64,000 bases of DNA from Myrica gale (GCA_963930655.1 OZ005618.1:7152001-7216000), one strand, 5' to 3'. Positions 24,101 to 37,165 are shown, numbered from the stretch's first letter. Notes: a model not told the origin generated them from the letters alone. Made by a program: numbers and translations.

Positions 24101-27100
24101 AGCCTTTAATTCTGTTTCACTTCCCCACGACTGAAAGGATGTGGGTCTTTGAGGACTGGATGAGGAGGAAGAGGGGTAGGGGAGCTATTAGGAAATTGCA
24201 CATACAGTAATCAAACTCCTTGTTAGGTTCTGAGATTACTGCTTCTGTACATCTAGATTAATGATATGACAATATTCTGCTGCAGGGTTTTATAATCTCT
24301 GACTGGAGAGGACTTGACAGACTTAGTGAACCTCGTGGCTCAAATTATCGCGACTGCATTTACACTGCCATTAATGCAGGAATAGACATGGTAGAGATTG
24401 AACTCCGATTCCAAAACAGAAACTAAGGTTGCTTACTTTGGTTATGTCCTTTGCCTGACTAAGAAATAATGCAGGTTATGGTGCCTTTCAGATATGAACT
24501 GTTTCTCGAGGATTTGACATCCCTGGTTGAATCAGGGGACATACCAGTGGCCAGGATTGATGATGCTGTTGAACGTGTACTTAGAGTAAAGTTTGTTGCT
24601 GGTCTTTTTGAATTTCCTTTCACGAACAGATCTTTGCTCGATACAGTTGGTTGCAAGGTAACTTTCGCAGAATTTAGCACAGTGGGGTGTTGACAATCTG
24701 AGAAATCCTTCCCTTTTTCCACAATCTGAACTAGTCTTCTCGACCTTGGATCTGATCCCTAGTCTTTACTTCCATCTGTAATAAACACAAACAGAGTAAG
24801 ATGATAACTTTCTGAACGAGGAAGTAGATTATTTTTTTTCCCCACAAAAAATAAGAAAATGGAATTATGTTAGTTCCGTTGTGTCGTATTGTAACCCTAC
24901 CTGGTATGAGGGGAGGGCCTGAACCAGTGGCTAAAAATCTACTGCTATTAGTAGACAGTACTTGCCACTTGCTCAGAAAAAAAAGGCAGTATTGGCCACT
25001 GCCACTAAAGTTAACTTCGCTGTCACTTGAAACTCTTAATCCTCTGCAACATTATTAAGGAAAGATTGGCATACAGAAGAATGGATAGATGGGAATCGCA
25101 GACAGAGAGAATGAATGACTAGGATGAAGAATGGTAAAAAGATAGGAGCAGGCAAGAGGAAGGATTTCGAAAGGCTGCATAAAACTGGAAATGCTCAGAG
25201 TTCTCAGAAGTTCACATCTAACCACAATATTCAACCACAACTGTTTTAGTTCTTCTGACAAAATCTGAAATTAAAACTGAATATCTGATATGGTGATAAT
25301 ATCATTTCAAATCTTATAGATTGCTTACGATATTATCTCTAACACTTCGAAGCTGGCATAACCTTTTCAGTTTTGCAATTTTCTGCAGTTACATAGAGAT
25401 CTAGCACGTGAAGCAGTCCGCAAGTCCTTGGTTCTTTTGAAAAATGGAGAGGATCCTAAGAAACCCTTTCTTCCATTAGACAGAAATGCTAAAAGAATTC
25501 TTGTTGCTGGAACACATGCTGATGATCTTGGATATCAATGTGGAGGGTGGACAGCTGATTGGAAGGGGAGCAGTGGTAGAATCATAATTGGTATGCAATT
25601 AGTTTTTATATGTTATTACTAATAAGCAATGTATTGAATTTCTCGATCAAAAGTGACAATATACTTGGATTTGTAGGACTAATTTTATTTCATCGCATTT
25701 GGGTTTTACCGAATCCATTTGGAATCTGCCTAAACCATAACCCAATCAATACAAAATGCTATTTTTAAGTGAGCTAACAGATACATACAGTCAGAGCTGT
25801 TGGGAGGGGCTTTTCCATTATGAATAGGGGCAAGACCTTCCTTTCTACTATCAACGTAGATTACAAGAGAAGGAAGAAGGTCAGTAGGAATGCTTCAATA
25901 ATAATGAATGGAGGCAACCCATTTGTCGAGACTATATGCAGAAGTATTACAAATATTTGAACTTGTGGACTGAATTTCTATCCATGATGACAGGATCTAA
26001 GACCTAAGTAGTGAGTGAATATCGCTTATCAGGACTGATGTAGGTTTCATATCATGGGATATCAGTCGAATTTCGTGTCCTCTGTCTCATTTAGGATAAC
26101 CACCTTGGAAAATGATAAAATTAATTTGAGGACGTCTTATTTGTCAACCCTCCTATAGTTTTTGAAAAAGAGGGTGATGATTTTGTCAGGCCCCTTCATT
26201 GAACCCATCTGGTCTAAAGCAAAGATTATTTCTTCTGCTTTTGGTACCGTACTGAGCACTTCCTTCTTAAGTGATAACGTTGACAATGAGCCCTTCTAAG
26301 TCTTCACGAATACTTGGGCTAGAGGTGGTGTACATTTACTGGAAGTGGTTGTTGAAAGCGTCACCAATGAACGTTATACCAAATGCACTGTCATTTAATT
26401 TAGTTGGTAAGGAGTGTGTGGCAAACTAGGATTTTCTATCCTTCTCAAATTAATTTTATGGAACTGAATTCCATGGGTGGAAGATTATCAAAACATACAT
26501 TTTCTTCTCAATTAACTCTGTTTCTTATGTTAGATACGATTGCACATCTATCTTTGACTGTTAATAAAGTCATGCAATGTGCTACTCTATCAGCCTGTCT
26601 AGGTTAACACCACACTCCGGAAGAATAAAAGGAACAATCTTTTCGCCAAGGAATGAAAAGTATTTGCTATGTCTTGTCAGGCTCCCCCCTTTTTGGAAGT
26701 GTGTTACACAAGGATTTCCTAGGCGTAGATGTTTTCCCTTTTCACATGTTGTCTTGAGTGCAAATTAAAACTGAATTTATGGTGTCCTTGCATTTTAGGC
26801 ACAACCATCTTGGATGCTATTAAAGAGGCAGTGGGAGATGAAACAGAAGTGATCTATGAGCAATTTCCATCAGCAGATACCTTAGCACTTCAGGATTTCT
26901 CATTTGCAATTGTAGCTGTTGGTGAAGAACCTTATGTTGAGAGCCTCGGTGATAATTCAGTGCTTGAAATCCCCTTGAATGGAGCTGACATAATAAGTAG
27001 TGTCTCTGACAGTTTCCCCACATTGGTGATTCTGGTATCTGGAAGACCATTAGTTCTAGAGCCATGGCTTCTGGAAAAAATGAATGCTTTGGTTGCTGCT

Positions 27101-27292
27101 TGGTTGACTGGAAGTGAAGGAGGGGGAATTGCGGATGTTATATTTGGGGATTATGACTTCAAGGGCCGACTACCGATGACATGGTTTAAACGAGTCGAAC
27201 AACTGCCTTTGCATATTGGAGTCAACTCATACGACCCTTTATTCCCCTTAGGCTTTGGGTTGACATGCAATAATGAGAAATCTCCTAATTGA
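21180..27292 (+). CDS. Family 3 glycoside hydrolase (beta-glucosidase / beta-glucan exohydrolase-like), complete
   Basis: It hydrolyses terminal beta-linked glucose by a retaining mechanism. Exons: 21180-21348, 21517-21727, 22069-22159, 22972-23117, 23691-23934, 24286-24390, 24475-24657, 25389-25590 and 26799-27292. All have GT-AG borders and join in frame to 614 residues. Motifs: [12 protein letters not shown] near 29-40, GIDAVHGNN near 101-109, the [12 protein letters not shown] loop, [14 protein letters not shown], and the nucleophile Asp293 in [26 protein letters not shown] opens the second domain. The likely acid/base is Glu498 in GEEPYVES, and [10 protein letters not shown] is near the end. 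The protein starts [22 protein letters not shown] with no signal peptide, like the Arabidopsis At3g47000 group, so it may not follow the usual secretory route. Most relatives have Glu two residues after the nucleophile (SDWEG); here it is Arg. A decayed second copy lies at 35.0-37.2 kb. Confidence 0.93.
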
Positions 27293-28809
27293 CTTGTGGT
27301 ATAACCAAGGCCGGTATAGAAATTGTTTCTCAAAAGCACTTGGCACAGAACCAGCTTATAATTGGTTTGATTTTCATTAGAATCAAAGTTGTTAGTCCTC
27401 CTTGTATGAATTTATCGGGCAAGGGAAAGGCTTCTCAAAAAGCCACTGTAAATAGACCATAGAGTCCATCTCTGCCTTGGTGGTTTATTAAATAAGTGTG
27501 AAATTTGGGCATGTTCAGCTGTTCATATGTGTCGTGTCTGTTGAGGATAGATACGTGCCTGTTGAGGATAGATACCTCGCCTTAGTCTTATTATTGGCCT
27601 CATCCATTACAGTCTCCCATTCCCCCGCGTAATTTCAGTATAGCAATTACATACATTCTCTCATCTTTCATTAAGGCCTTAATCCAATATATTGAAACTT
27701 CATTTAACCCAGAAGCTTAAATTTGTTGCTGCGATCAGATTATCTTGTACTAAGCATTCACATTTTTTGACAATCACCAACAATTTCCATGACCTCGAAT
27801 CATGGTTTTATCTCCAGCCCAAATTGGAGTATTTTCTATTGCATTTGAGTATTTCAGAGTGAATCAATTGTTGGGTTCCATCAAGTATTTACTAAATGTG
27901 ATAGAGTTATGATACATCTGCTTTCCATCCCTCTATGTTCTTTCTGCGGATTTTAATAACATAAACGCCACAGGGTATTATGTGTAGATCTCTGTGCCCC
28001 AATGAAGCAGTCTAGAAAATCACAAGCACACTTCCTAAAAGAGAGCCTCTCAAAGGACTACAGAATGAAAACTTCATTCTCAACTCTACGAGAATTTTTG
28101 TGAAAGTTTCTCATTTGCTTTCCTTCTGATGATCGATCTAATTCTTCTTCAACAAGTTTAGTTGTTGAGAGTTGAAGTCTCACATTGCTTGGTAATATGG
28201 GCAAGTTTGTTCTTTTGGGTTATAAATAATCCCCTTATGTAAGATTTTAAATATAAGTGAGTTAACACAATTGATCCATTTGGGTGTTCCTCTAATAAAT
28301 GTCTCACTTATCAAAGTTAAATATTTTTATTTCTAACATTAGTGATGAGCATAATGGCCCCTTTCCTCATACAAGTTTCTTTTCCCTTTTGAAGTTTGAT
28401 TCACTACAGCAGTTAAGCAATCAGACTATTGTTCAATGAGTTACTGGTTTTAACATGATCATGTTCCTTCCACCACTACTCTTCCATACTGTACGGTACA
28501 AATACCTCACTATTATCTGTTCTTGTCACTTGTTTGGCTAATCCGTTATCCACAGTGGTTTCAATTTCCATAGTTAATAAACTTTAAAGAAAGGAATTGC
28601 TTATGGACGTTTAAGTTCAATTGCTTATGGACGTTTAAGTTCAATTGCTCATAGGTATCCCAGGTAACTAGAATAAGCGCATAGGAAAACAGCTGGTCAA
28701 TATCAAGAATAACTGTTAACGGAAAGACTCCTGATCAGAAGTTTCCCAGCTTTACTTGTTGATTTGTTTTCGTTCCTTATTTTCTAATGCTCTATTTTAT
28801 TTCCTGCAG
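27293..28809. other. GH3 3' region and spacer with short tandem repeats
   Basis: It holds the GH3 3' UTR and then spacer. There are two short tandem repeats: a 21-bp unit twice near 27535-27576 (tgttgaggatagatac core) and a 24-bp unit at 28595-28618 and 28619-28642 with a partial third copy. The last 60 bases before 28810 resemble the end of STP intron 3. Confidence 0.55.
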
Positions 28810-29172
28810 TCTCTAGTGGGGTCAATATTTCCACTACACTCGAAATCTACAGAGATTTATTGCCGAATAATTATGCAATCTTTGTGGTGATCCTGGTTTT
28901 CCTTTCACTCGGCTTTTATGTTGGTCATGGCATCCTCTTGGCTGGTTAGTTCCTAGTGAAATTTTCGCTCTCAGAGACTCAAATCCCAAGGCAGGAGTTT
29001 TCTTTTTTGCTGTTAGCATGAACATGTTTTGCAACTCCATCAAGCATTCTCAAAATGACGTTATGATGACTGGAATCCTTTTCTTTCTCCCTGGAATGGA
29101 TAGGAATAATGTGTTCACATGCCATCTTCATGCTGCCTGAAGCAAAGGGAACTCCGGTTGATAATGAACAAA
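28810..29172 (+). pseudogene. STP pseudogene, last-exon relic
   Basis: After an intact acceptor (TTCCTGCAG) the sequence follows exon 4 of the STP gene at 10959. Recognisable pieces are LPNNYAIFVVILVFLSLGF, then in a shifted frame GWLVPSEIFALRDSNPKAGV and FFFAVSMNMF, and finally LPEAKGTPVDNEQ. At least two frame changes separate these blocks, and the TM11 segment is poorly kept. Exons 1-3 are absent. It is a separate, diverged copy on the same strand as the intact gene and precedes the GH3 relic, which mirrors the order of the intact pair. Confidence 0.85.
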
Positions 29173-30623
29173 CAATTTTAGACCCGAAACAATATCAAAT
29201 GAACTTTGAGGGGTGAATATGTTCTTTAAAATTCTGCACAACTTTTAAAGAGAATGTGAAAACCACGATGATATTCAAATCGATAATGCAATCTGATCTA
29301 GATGTTAACGAACCAAATCAAAAAACAAAATATCTCAAAAAATTCTATATATGCTCTAAATGTGAACACAACCATACCAGAATAAGTAAACTACAGTCAA
29401 ATTGGACAGATATCATAACTAATATTGATCTATATTGTTCACAACCTAATTTGTCAAAACACCAACCAGATTAGATATAGTAAATCTAATCAATTTTTAC
29501 TTTACCTTTGCACTTCTATCTTTCTATCTCAAGTTCTTCAAATTTTCAAGATTCTCAAGACCAATACATAAACCAAGAAAGATTAGAACAAAACAAGATA
29601 ATCAAACAAAGATAATAAGAACAATCACACCACTTGACACACGGATTGGTGACAAAGAGAAAACTCCTTAAAGTACGTCTTTAAGAAGAAAAACTCTACG
29701 GCCACCAGGCCGGTCTCGAACTCAGTACAGAGTGATCATTATTACACAAACCTTGGTAATCTATAAACACTCTACCTTACCCAAATGACACACTTGAATC
29801 TGCAACTAACAGGGATCGTGGAACTCCACATCCATTCGAAATATGACTCTTCACAAATCTGAAATTCGACGTTGATCTTCCAGCATGAACATCATGCACC
29901 CAACACCATGAACTGGAACTTCCAGCCTTCAATCCGTCTAGCAACTCTGGAGGTTTCTTACAATTTTTTTATTATTTGTGAGTGATCAACAAGAGAATAC
30001 TAAGAGCAATTAAGCACACATCATATTCATGATCCTCTAAATTCTCTCAAAACAAAAGTTAAGGACCAAAGAGAGAAATCTTGAAATATGATTATCAAAT
30101 GTGGTAACCTTGAAATAATGAGGTTGGGGATGGTTAATACAGTTTCCAGAATGTATATATATGAGAGGGATAGAATATTCTCGGAGGTTCATGTTTATAC
30201 GCATAACAGATAATAGGTTAAGCTTAACAACCAATCTGTTATTCTGTTGCACAGTAAACTCTGGTTGAACTCCAAGCTAACTCGAACCTTTTATCCACAA
30301 ATATAACACAAACGTTTTAATAACCACTTCATAACTTCGATTTCTTCAAAGTCTTCCAACTTTCAATATCTGAAATGTTATAGCAGGACAAAAAAACAAC
30401 ACATGCCAACATCAAATAGAGATAAGATGAATGAGAGAGCATGGAAAAATGATGATATATACATAGGGATGTGTGTAGATGGATGAGGATCCTTCTCAAT
30501 TTGCTGTCTGAATTGAAAGCTAACGTTAGGCCTATAACGGTCAATGCAGTCCGTATTATTTACTAGGCAGAGTTAACTCTACAACATTCAACACACCACA
30601 TGTCTATCTCTCTCTATCCAATT
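29173..30623. other. Spacer, no gene seen
   Basis: AT-rich sequence. Just after the STP relic, 'gaggggtgaatatgttctttaaa' and the following bases look like the edge of an unidentified repeat. No recognisable protein is encoded. Confidence 0.4.
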
Positions 30624-33600
30624 TGTAACAGTCGGTGTTGAGGAGAAAGAACATGCGAAGGGAGGCTAGTTGTAGATATTCCGACAGCCTTGCGAGAGAC
30701 AACCTTTGACTAAGTAATCAGGTTCACTGTGGTCTTTTGATTGAGGAGTGGGCTGGGTTCGGCTTAGTATTCAGCTGGGCCTGAGTTATGTTAGCTAGGC
30801 TTTACTTGGTTAAGGGCCAGCAGTTCTTATTTACTGTTTTTTGTCTTGACGTTGGGCTTGTTAGTTGTCTTGGGCTTCAGGACTTGTTAGTCATTAGATC
30901 AAGCCCATTTGGAAGGCAGTTATAGAGAGATGAATCAGTCCTGTGAGGATATCGAAGATCATTTACGCAGATAGTGTTTGGAGGAGATTTGTCATCTCAA
31001 ATGGGCAATATGTTACAATTCTTGTAGTTCATCAATCAAATACATAGTTTATCTAATACTTTAGCAATTTGTTCTTGTAGTTCATCAATCAAATACATAG
31101 TTTATCTAATACTTTAGCAATTTGTTACAAATTGGTATCAAATGAATAATTATGCATGGCTAACGACACTAGAAATTAAGGAGCAGCAGGAAGCCCAAAA
31201 GCAAGAATAGATCCTTTAAAGGTAACAAATGGAGCAGATTTTGCTGCACTTGCATGATCTCTCTGTTGGAGTGCAGGCGTTGACTCAAAATCAAAGACAA
31301 GAAGCTGGAAATCCCACAGCATAATCGTAAGGTGGGTGGTGTGTATATGAGGTCAGATGATCCCACGAGTTGGTTGTACAAAGTCAAACAGTTTTTTCAT
31401 TTCAATCAAACATTACCACAACACAAATTGTTTATTGCTTCATTTCATATGGAGGGAAAAGCTCTAATCTGGTATAAAGAGTTAAAGAGGCCAGGACCTA
31501 TCACAAGTTGGAAGGGGTTTGAGAGAGCCTTGCTGGACAGATTTGGAACCCTACCTTATGATGATCCTATTGAGCGTTTGGTGAAGCTAAAGCAAACTAA
31601 TACTGTGAAATCTTATACAAATGAGTTCGAGGTTCTTGCTAGTCGTTTGGGTGGATTGGATGAGGCGTATAAACTAAGTTGTTACATAGGTGGGCTTAAG
31701 GATGAGATTAGACTTTCAGTTAAGATGTTAGATCCCACTAGCATCCAACGAGCATTTGCATTAGCTAGAATGCAAGAGGAATACCTATTGTTTGGGAGAA
31801 AAATGTGAGGATGGATTCTGGTTCTACAATTTATTCTTAGCCCTTATCCAACAGTAACTCAGTTGCAATTGTAACTAAATCAGGGGTACGGGCGCAAAAA
31901 ATTACTCCTCGAGAGATGAAAGAGAGGCATGAAAAGGGGATATGTTATAATTGTGAGAATCCTAGACACAAGTGTGAGATTCCAAAGCTGTTTTTGATTG
32001 ACTATAGTGAAGAAGATGGGGACTATGAGGATAATGAATGAGAGCACATGTTAATGGAGAAGGAAGATGAAATGGCAGATCAAGTTGATAAACCAAACAT
32101 CTCCCTAAATGCAATTACGAGGTCATTATCAGCAGGAACTATGAGAATTAAAGGTAGCATTAACAATCAGCCAATGGTTATTTTGGTGGATAGTGGAAGG
32201 AGTCACAATTTTGTGGATCCTAGAGTGGTGACAGATTCACAAATACTTATAAACTCATTGAAAAAGTTTCGGGTAACCATAGCTAATAAAGGGCAAGTGT
32301 GCAGTGAAGGTGCTTGTAGTAATGTGAAGATTAAAATGGAAGGTCATGTGTTCATAGTGGAAACTTATGTGCTGGTCCTAGGGAGTTGTGACATGGTTTT
32401 AGGTAGGGCTGTCCACCAAACCGGTCGAACCGGCCAACCCGGACCGAAACCGGGCCGAGACCGATATGCTCCGGTCCGGTTTCAGGTTACCCATGTGGAA
32501 AATCGGAACTGGACCGGAGTATACCACTCCAAACCAGCCCAAACCAGTAACTGACCCAAAATGGCATGGCCCAACCCAAAATCGACCCAAACCGGACTAG
32601 TGAAACCGGAGACCGGACTTGTATGTTAGAATGATCGGTCCGGTCAGGTCCGATATACACACTTCACAAAATGGTCGGTTTAGCCGGTCGGACCGGACCG
32701 AATCAGCCAATGGATAACCCTAGTTTTAGGTGTGCAATGGTTGAGAACATTGGGTACAATTTCAAGAAATTTCAAAACACTTAATATGCAGTTCACTTAT
32801 AATAGCCAAATTGTGTAGTTGAAAGGCTTAGTAGCCTCTCAATTTGTGCAAGATTCGGTGAAGCTGAAAATGAAGAAGAGAGAGAAAATGACTTATCTTG
32901 TAGCTGGTTTTAGAATGTAAAACAGGAGCAGATAGGTAGCAACTTCATGAAGATGTGGCAGCCTTGCTTCAGCAATTTCCGAGGTTTTTTTTGGGAACCA
33001 AAGTGCTCACCACCAAGACGAATTCATGATCATGCTATCATCCTAAAGGAAGGATCCCAACCTCTTAGTGTGAGACCATATCGTTATGTGTATTTCCAAA
33101 AAAATTAGATAAAGAAAATAGTTAAGGAGTTGCTTACATCAGGAGTGATAAAAGCATCTCAAAGCCCTTTTTTTCTCCAGTTCTACTAACGAAGAAGGCA
33201 GATGAGAGTTGGCGTATGTGTGTGGATTATCAGGCCCTTAATAGTGCTACTATTAAGGAAGAATTTCTTATACCAGTTATTGATGAATTGCATGGGGTAA
33301 GGGTATTTTCAAAGCTGGATTTACGTTCAGGTTACCATCAAATTCGAGTTAAAGATGAGGATGTGCCCAAAACAGCGTTCGGACTCACGAAGGACACTAT
33401 GAGTTCCTTGTGATGCAGTTTGTACTTACTAATGCTCCAGCCACATTTCAGTCCTTAATGAATGAAGTGTTCAAGCCGTATTTGAGAAGGTTTATCCTTG
33501 TATTTTTTGATGATAGACTAATCTATAGTGGCAACATGCAGGAAAATTTACCGCATCTCAAGACCACTCTAGACATCTTAAAGCAACAATAACTATTTGC

Positions 33601-34987
33601 TAAGATGTCCAAGTGCAGATTTGTGTGTGATGAGATAAATTACTTGTGTCATTTGATTTCGGATCAAGGAATACAAGCAAACCCTTCTAAGTTGCATTCT
33701 ATGGTTGAGTGGCCTCACGGGGTACTATCACAAGTTCATAACATGGTATGACTCCATTGCAGGCTCTTTGACTAATTTGCTTAAGAAGAATGAGTTTAGA
33801 TGGAACGATAAAGCTACTAAAGCCTTCACCCAACTTAAGGAGGCAGTTACAAATCCTCAAGTTTTAGCCTTGCCAGATTTTACTAAATCTTTTGTGATAA
33901 AGTGTGATGCCTCGTGGGTTGGTTTGGAAGCACTTTTGATACAAGAGGGAAGACCTTTAGCATTTTTTCAGCAAGACACTTAAGGGCAGATTGCTTGTGA
34001 TGTCTACCTACGAGAAGGAATTACTTGACCTGGTCAGCGCTATTAAGAAGTGGAGACCCTATCTATTGGGGCAGACCTTTAAGGTCAAAACAGACCAACA
34101 AAGCTTGAAGCATTTATTGGAGCAGAATGTGGGTACACCACTTCAACAAACGTGGATAACCAAGTTATTGTGATATGATTTTTTGGTGGAATATAAGCAA
34201 GGAAGAGATAACAAGGTTGTTGATGCCTTGTCAAGACAGTTTGCCAAAGTTGAGAAATGAAGGGTGAATTATGCAACATCTCCTTCACTATAGCCAATGG
34301 TTGGAAGAGCTTAGAGTAGCATATACTAATGATGGTCACATCTAAGATCTTCTCAACTGACGACAAGAAGGAAAGTTTGATCTTTTACAATATACCTTAA
34401 CTAATGAGATACTCTTATACAAAGAACAAATCTATATAGAAGATGATCCAACTATCAAGGAAAAGGGTTTTGCATATGACACATGATGGTCCAGTGGGGG
34501 GACATTCTGGTTATGAGAAGTCCTATCAGCGGGCTAAGAGAGATTTTTTTGGAAGGGTATGAAAAAAGTGAATTAGAGCCTACACTTGGCAGTGTAGTGT
34601 GTGTCAGCAGAACAGGTATGAAACAATGCTTCCTTCAGATTTACTTCAACCACTACCAATTCCTACTAAATCGTGGACTGACATCTCCATGGATTTTATT
34701 GATGGGCTGCCTAATTCTCATGGGTACATAGTAATTTATTGTTGTGGACAGACTCACAAAACACAGTCATTTCATACAACTCGGTCAGTGGCTCAAAACT
34801 TCATGCAACAGATTTTTAAGGTGCGTGGACTACCCTCAACAATTGTTCGGACAGGGATGCAAGTTGCATGGACTGTCTTTAAAATTCTTGTCCTATTTTC
34901 AAAAGGTTGGGATGATGAGGAATTATGTTACTTGTTATGGTCATCATCCCAATCTTTTCGCTTACTTGGTTTTGTTCTTGCTACTCA
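30624..34987 (+). mobile_element. Ty3/gypsy LTR retrotransposon, broken fossil lacking its 3' end
   Basis: A 5' LTR runs from about 30624 to 31129 and contains a 53-bp tandem duplication (31021-31126). Next comes a primer site close to the tRNA-Met type (TTGGTATCA at 31132). The parts follow in Ty3/gypsy order: gag-like (about 31.3-31.8 kb), a zinc knuckle (about 31.95 kb), protease (VDSGRSHNFVD), reverse transcriptase (about 33.2-33.6 kb, FDDRLIYSGN), RNase H (about 33.7-34.2 kb) and a trace of integrase (about 34.5-34.95 kb). The 3' LTR is missing: the element ends where GH3-like intron sequence begins. A small hAT element is inserted at 32404-32722. It is broken in many places and is old. 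Confidence 0.85.
32404..32722. mobile_element. Non-autonomous hAT element inserted in the gypsy fossil
   Basis: A 319-bp insertion bounded by TAGGGCTGTCCA and TGGATAACCCTA, which are imperfect inverted termini. It is flanked on both sides by the same 8 bases, GTTTTAGG (32396-32403 and 32723-32730). The 8-bp duplication is diagnostic of hAT. The inside is full of 'ccggtccgg' repeats and has no ORF. Confidence 0.92.
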
Positions 34988-37165
34988 AAATGTAGATATA
35001 CTTTGATTGTCCATTTCTATGTTATCGGCCATCTATTGGGCTCGTTCTCATAATCCTCTTTTCTATTCCAGAAACAATGTTATTGCTTGCACAAAGCATT
35101 TTGTAGGAGATGGGGGGTACTGAACGGGGAATAAATGAGGGGGATACCTTATTACCGTTCAAGGACCTAGAGAGGATACATATGACACCTTATCTGGACT
35201 GTATCTCTCAAGGAGTTTCCACTGTTATGGCATCATATTCTAGCTTGAATGGGCGTAGACTGCATGCTGATCGTTTTCTCCTCACAGAAATTTTAAAAGA
35301 AAAGCTAGGTTTTAAGGTAATAGTGCCGATATTTGACACAATATATTTATTTTTCTTGCCAAGCCACATCATTATAATTGGGCCTTTGGTACCCTTGGGA
35401 AGATGGAATTGCAAATTTTGGTTGATTATTTGCTTGTTTTTTTAGTCTCTGAATTATATTCTTGTTGTTCAATTACGTGAAAAGATAAGCCTCTAATTCT
35501 TTTTTCAACTCTTTTTTCTTTTCTTTCTATTTTTTTTGTCTTTCTTTTGAAATGAAAGTTTATGGGTCTTTGAGAAAGAGATGGGGGAAGCTATTAGGGG
35601 AATTCCACATACAGTAACTATATGCCCTTATATTTTTGTTATTTCTACGATCAACTGTTTTTTGCATATGGATAAATCTTGAGGCAATATTCCTCTGCAG
35701 GGTTTTGTAATTTCTAACTGGGAAGCACTTGACCGATTAAGTGAACCTCGTGGCTCAAACTATCGTTCTTGCATTTCCTCTGCTGTTAATGCAGGAATAG
35801 ACATGGTAGACATCAACTCAATCCCAGAACCTAAACTAAGGTTGCTTCCTGTATTTGTGTCTTCCTTTGCTTGACTGAGAAAATATGCAGGTGATGGTGC
35901 CTCTTAGGTTTGAATTATTTGTGGAGGAATTGATGTCTCTGGTGGAATCAGGGGAGATAATAATGGTCAGGATTGATGATGTTGTTGAACAGATACTTAA
36001 AGTGAAGTTTGTTGCTGGTCTTTTTGAATTTCCCTACACTGATAGATCTTTGCTTGATAAAGTTGGTTGCAAGGTAACTTTTTCCAGAAATTAGCATATG
36101 TTGTATAGGCATTTCTGGAATCTTGCAACCTTGATATCTTTTAGAGAAACTGTAAAAGCATTCCTTTCTTAAATTAAACTAAATTATTCATCTCTCCCTT
36201 GAATGTGGTGACACCTCTGCTGCTATTTTGCTGATTATAAACATACACTGAGAGAGAGAGAGAGAGAGAGACAATTTCAGATTCAGGAAGTAGATTCTTT
36301 AGGAATTGTTTTATATCTGGTCTCGGATTATGAATTATCCACACTTCACCTGGGGAAAAAGGTTTGAACGAGTTGCTGAAAATCCAGCCAAAGAGCAACT
36401 GGACAGTTGTTTCCATTCCCGCAAAATTTAACTTCATAATCACCTGAAACCCCTTACTAGACACAACAATAATGATGGGGGAAAAGGAAAGGGAATGGCG
36501 TGCCATATGTCATTAAGTTGGAAGAATGGAAAGTTGGTAACTGCAGAGAGAATAGTGCAGATGATCTAGAATGAAGAGAAAGGCAAGGCAAGAGGAGGAA
36601 GTGAACCCTTAAAAGCTCTCAATGCGTTGTCACCCATCCGACGACCGGTTAGGACCGACTCGGTAATTCCCTCTTAGGAGGGAATCCGATTCCGTGTGTT
36701 TTAGGCACAACCATCTTGGATGCTATTAAAGAAGCAATGAGAGATGAAATATAAGTTGTTTATGAGCAACGTCCATCCACAGACACCTTAGCACATCAGA
36801 ATTCCTCGTTCGCAATTGTTGATGTCGGAGAAGAACCTTATGCGGAGACCCCTGGTGATAACTCGGAGCTTGTAATCCCCTTCGGTGGAGCTGACATAAT
36901 AAGTTCAGACGCATAAAGTATCCCCACATTGGTTATTCTGATATCTGGAAAACCCCTAGTTTTAAAGCCTTGACTTTTGAAAAAGATAGATGCTCTGGTC
37001 GCCGCTTGGTTGCCTGGGAGTGAAGGAGGGGGGATTGCAGATGTTGTCTTTGGAGATCATGAGTTCAAGGTTGATTACCAGTGACATGGTTTAAACGGGT
37101 CGAACAACTGCCTTTGCATATTGTGGTCAACTCATACGACCCTTTATTCCCTCTGAACTGAGCAG
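34988..37165 (+). pseudogene. GH3 beta-glucosidase pseudogene
   Basis: This is a relic of a second copy of the gene at 21180. Homology begins in intron 4 and covers exon 5 (about 35073-35315), exon 6 (35701-35805), exon 7 (35891-36073) and exon 9 (about 36706-37160). Exons 1-4 are absent and exon 8 is deleted. Exon 5 has one extra G in a G-run near 35112-35117, which shifts the frame. Exon 9 has several stops and frame changes, including TAA soon after its start. In exon 6 the nucleophile motif reads GFVISNWEALDRLSEP, so the catalytic Asp is Asn. The last intron ends in a unique short GC-rich stretch with an 8-bp inverted repeat (ATTCCCTC/GAGGGAAT, 36666-36685). Confidence 0.93.
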
